Source: Superficieibacter sp. HKU1 (GTDB lineage Bacteria > Pseudomonadota > Gammaproteobacteria > Enterobacterales > Enterobacteriaceae). From it: DNA of 64,000 nt. The notes beneath the pieces are model-generated. The model was given only the letters and a program-made list of their open reading frames with translations, was not told the origin of the DNA and made no database searches. The position numbers and the translations under genes were made by a program. The DNA lies in the NCBI RefSeq assembly GCF_029319185.1, contig NZ_CP119754.1, positions 2,542,001-2,606,000 of the forward strand. Reading direction: 5' to 3'. Positions 62,772-64,000 of the stretch are shown piece after piece; the first letter of the stretch is position 1, and each line of letters begins with the position of its first letter.

Positions 62772-64000
62772 TGTATGACCGGATACATAGGTGACAGATC
62801 AGACCGGGAACATAGGTAACACTTTTAGTCTATCCGGATCATACTCTGGGTTTTTCGATCATAGTACGCAAGCGTTATTCCATTAAAGATGATGGCCTCC
62901 AGGCCATCATCCTGTTCTTTCATCATAATGTACTCATCCGTCAACGCTTCACTCAGGAACACCGTCCCCTTTTTACCCATATAAAGTGTTCCCCTCGATT
63001 TCACCCTGTAGACCATTCCTTCTGCCGGATAAGTGTATTCAGGAACCCTGCCATCCCAGTGTCGACCCGAGGGCTGCCACACCGTTCCGGGCGTTGCGCC
63101 CGCCAGTGCTTCATGCGGTCTTTCATAGTTAAACTCCTCCCTGTAATCACTGAACCACCGCTGTTGTTCTTCCATCGTCATGAAGGTGTTACCGTATTTC
63201 ACCGCACTTTTCAGGGAACGGTGCATTCGTTCATGGCGGCCATTTTCTTCCGGATGACCCTTTCTGATGCGTTCCGGTCTGATACCCAGCTTGATTAGCC
63301 AGACGGCAAGGCGACTTAATCCGGCTATACCTGTTCCCGCGAAGGGCTGACCGTTATCGGTTCTGAGCACTTCCGGCAGACCATATTCCAGGAACGCATC
63401 GGTCAGGCACGCTCTGACAAAGGACTCACTCTCCCGGTGTGTTCCCCGGCAGCTCAGCAGATACCGGCTGTGATTGTCGGTCAGGGTGAAGGGATGGCAG
63501 TATTCTCCGCTCAGCAACCTGAACTTACCTTTAAAATCAGCACTCCAGACCTGATTGTTCTCACTGATGGTGGTCAGGGGCTGGCGATTACCCGGCGTTC
63601 TGCGTTTTTTCTTTTTATCCGGGACCAGGCCTTTACGCTTAAGGATATCGCCGATAGTACTGGCAGCAGGTACGGCAAAATCGACATGATGATTGAGTAA
63701 CCACATCCGCAGTTTTTTAGGCCCCCAGTCAGGGTGTTTTTGCCGCAGGGCAGTGAGATGTCCGACGATATCATCCGGAACCGTCCGGGAGTGGGAATGG
63801 GGAGCGCGCGACCGGTCGGAGAGAGATGACAGGTCAGAAGGGTCAAAACGCTCAAGCCATTTGTAACCGGTTTTTCGGCTGATGCCAAAAAGACGGCAAA
63901 GAGCGGAGAAGGAATCCGTACCTGCATGGCAGGCACGGATGAAATCAAGGCGTTGCATAGGTCGGGTCTCAGTCCAGGGCATAGCGAGTCTCCTCTTCTA
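62772..64000 (-). mobile_element. IS481-family insertion sequence, copy 2 (left end of element beyond window)
   Basis: The element begins TGTATGACCGGATACATAGG directly after GTAAGCGCAG of the last BIME unit and extends past the window edge. Its end shows the same doubled 18-base motif as copy 1, and the transposase is identical in protein sequence. Orientation is opposite to copy 1. Confidence 0.9.
62825..63982 (-). CDS. IS481-family transposase, second copy
   Basis: 385 residues, identical to the copy at 13780-14937, with the DDE residues in VWSADFK, LRTDNGQPF and HPEENGRHE. AGAGGAGACTCGCT lies before the ATG at 63982. Its target is the REP array downstream of cvrA. Confidence 0.93.
   Translation of the reverse strand: MPWTETRPMQRLDFIRACHAGTDSFSALCRLFGISRKTGYKWLERFDPSDLSSLSDRSRAPHSHSRTVPDDIVGHLTALRQKHPDWGPKKLRMWLLNHHVDFAVPAASTIGDILKRKGLVPDKKKKRRTPGNRQPLTTISENNQVWSADFKGKFRLLSGEYCHPFTLTDNHSRYLLSCRGTHRESESFVRACLTDAFLEYGLPEVLRTDNGQPFAGTGIAGLSRLAVWLIKLGIRPERIRKGHPEENGRHERMHRSLKSAVKYGNTFMTMEEQQRWFSDYREEFNYERPHEALAGATPGTVWQPSGRHWDGRVPEYTYPAEGMVYRVKSRGTLYMGKKGTVFLSEALTDEYIMMKEQDDGLEAIIFNGITLAYYDRKTQSMIRID

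Noticed and set aside
62191..62794. Several overlapping frames with repeated MWARCRKRLRLARPT-type peptides
   Set aside because: They arise from the BIME repeat in all frames, have no ribosome-binding sites and match no protein pattern.

Overview
The window is chromosomal DNA of a member of the Enterobacteriaceae (Enterobacter/Citrobacter/Klebsiella-like; genus not determinable from this stretch). Gene order matches the E. coli 26-28 min region read in reverse: narGHJI, narL, ychO, ychN, chaCBA, kdsA, sirB1-sirB2, prmC-prfA-hemA, lolB-ispE-prs, dauA, ychH, pth, ychF, treA, ymgE-like, ycgR, emtA, ldcA, cvrA. Proteins recognised from memory of the E. coli set are near full length and very similar; no database search was possible.

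Layout. 1-1.8 kb: the edge of a cluster with a ketoacyl-synthase-III-like enzyme and an NAD-dependent epimerase/dehydratase. 1.8-6.3 kb: a wrecked nitrate-respiration locus. narI, narJ and narH are intact, but narG is reduced to its C-terminal third and joined head to head to the C-terminal part of narL; narK, narX and the operon promoter are absent. 6.3-13.7 kb: ychO invasin-like barrel, a secreted YbhB-like protein, ychN, a dCache chemoreceptor, a DUF1883 gene with FNR- and CRP-like sites, and chaCBA. 13.7-15.0 kb: an IS481-family element inside a REP palindrome. 15-27.5 kb: core housekeeping block.

27.5-53.2 kb: an accessory block where E. coli carries dhaKLM-dhaR. It holds a PhnD-like binding protein, a GlxA-type regulator, an atypical GAPDH, a CPA1 antiporter, a six-gene operon for a PaoABC-like molybdenum hydroxylase plus two maturation factors and a phosphoketolase, a seven-gene operon (two MmgE/PrpD proteins, a TauE-like exporter, a polar-amino-acid ABC importer) with a divergent GntR regulator and a TTGTATACAA palindrome, a NimR/NimT-like pair, a frameshifted cupin gene, a CGNR regulator divergent from an alpha/beta hydrolase, and a second head-to-head remnant (MFS transporter and AraC regulator tails).

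53.2-62 kb: periplasmic trehalase, a FoxA-like TonB receptor with a Fur-box-like sequence, and the ymgE-like/ycgR/emtA/ldcA/cvrA core. 62.0-62.8 kb: a tandem array of 122/123-bp BIME units, ended by a second copy of the IS481 element in the opposite orientation, cut by the window edge.

Themes: (i) repeated gene loss by internal deletion (narG/narL, MFS/araC, cupin); (ii) an IS481-family element that entered two different REP sequences at the same position and orientation; (iii) two catabolic operons whose substrates are not evident from sequence.
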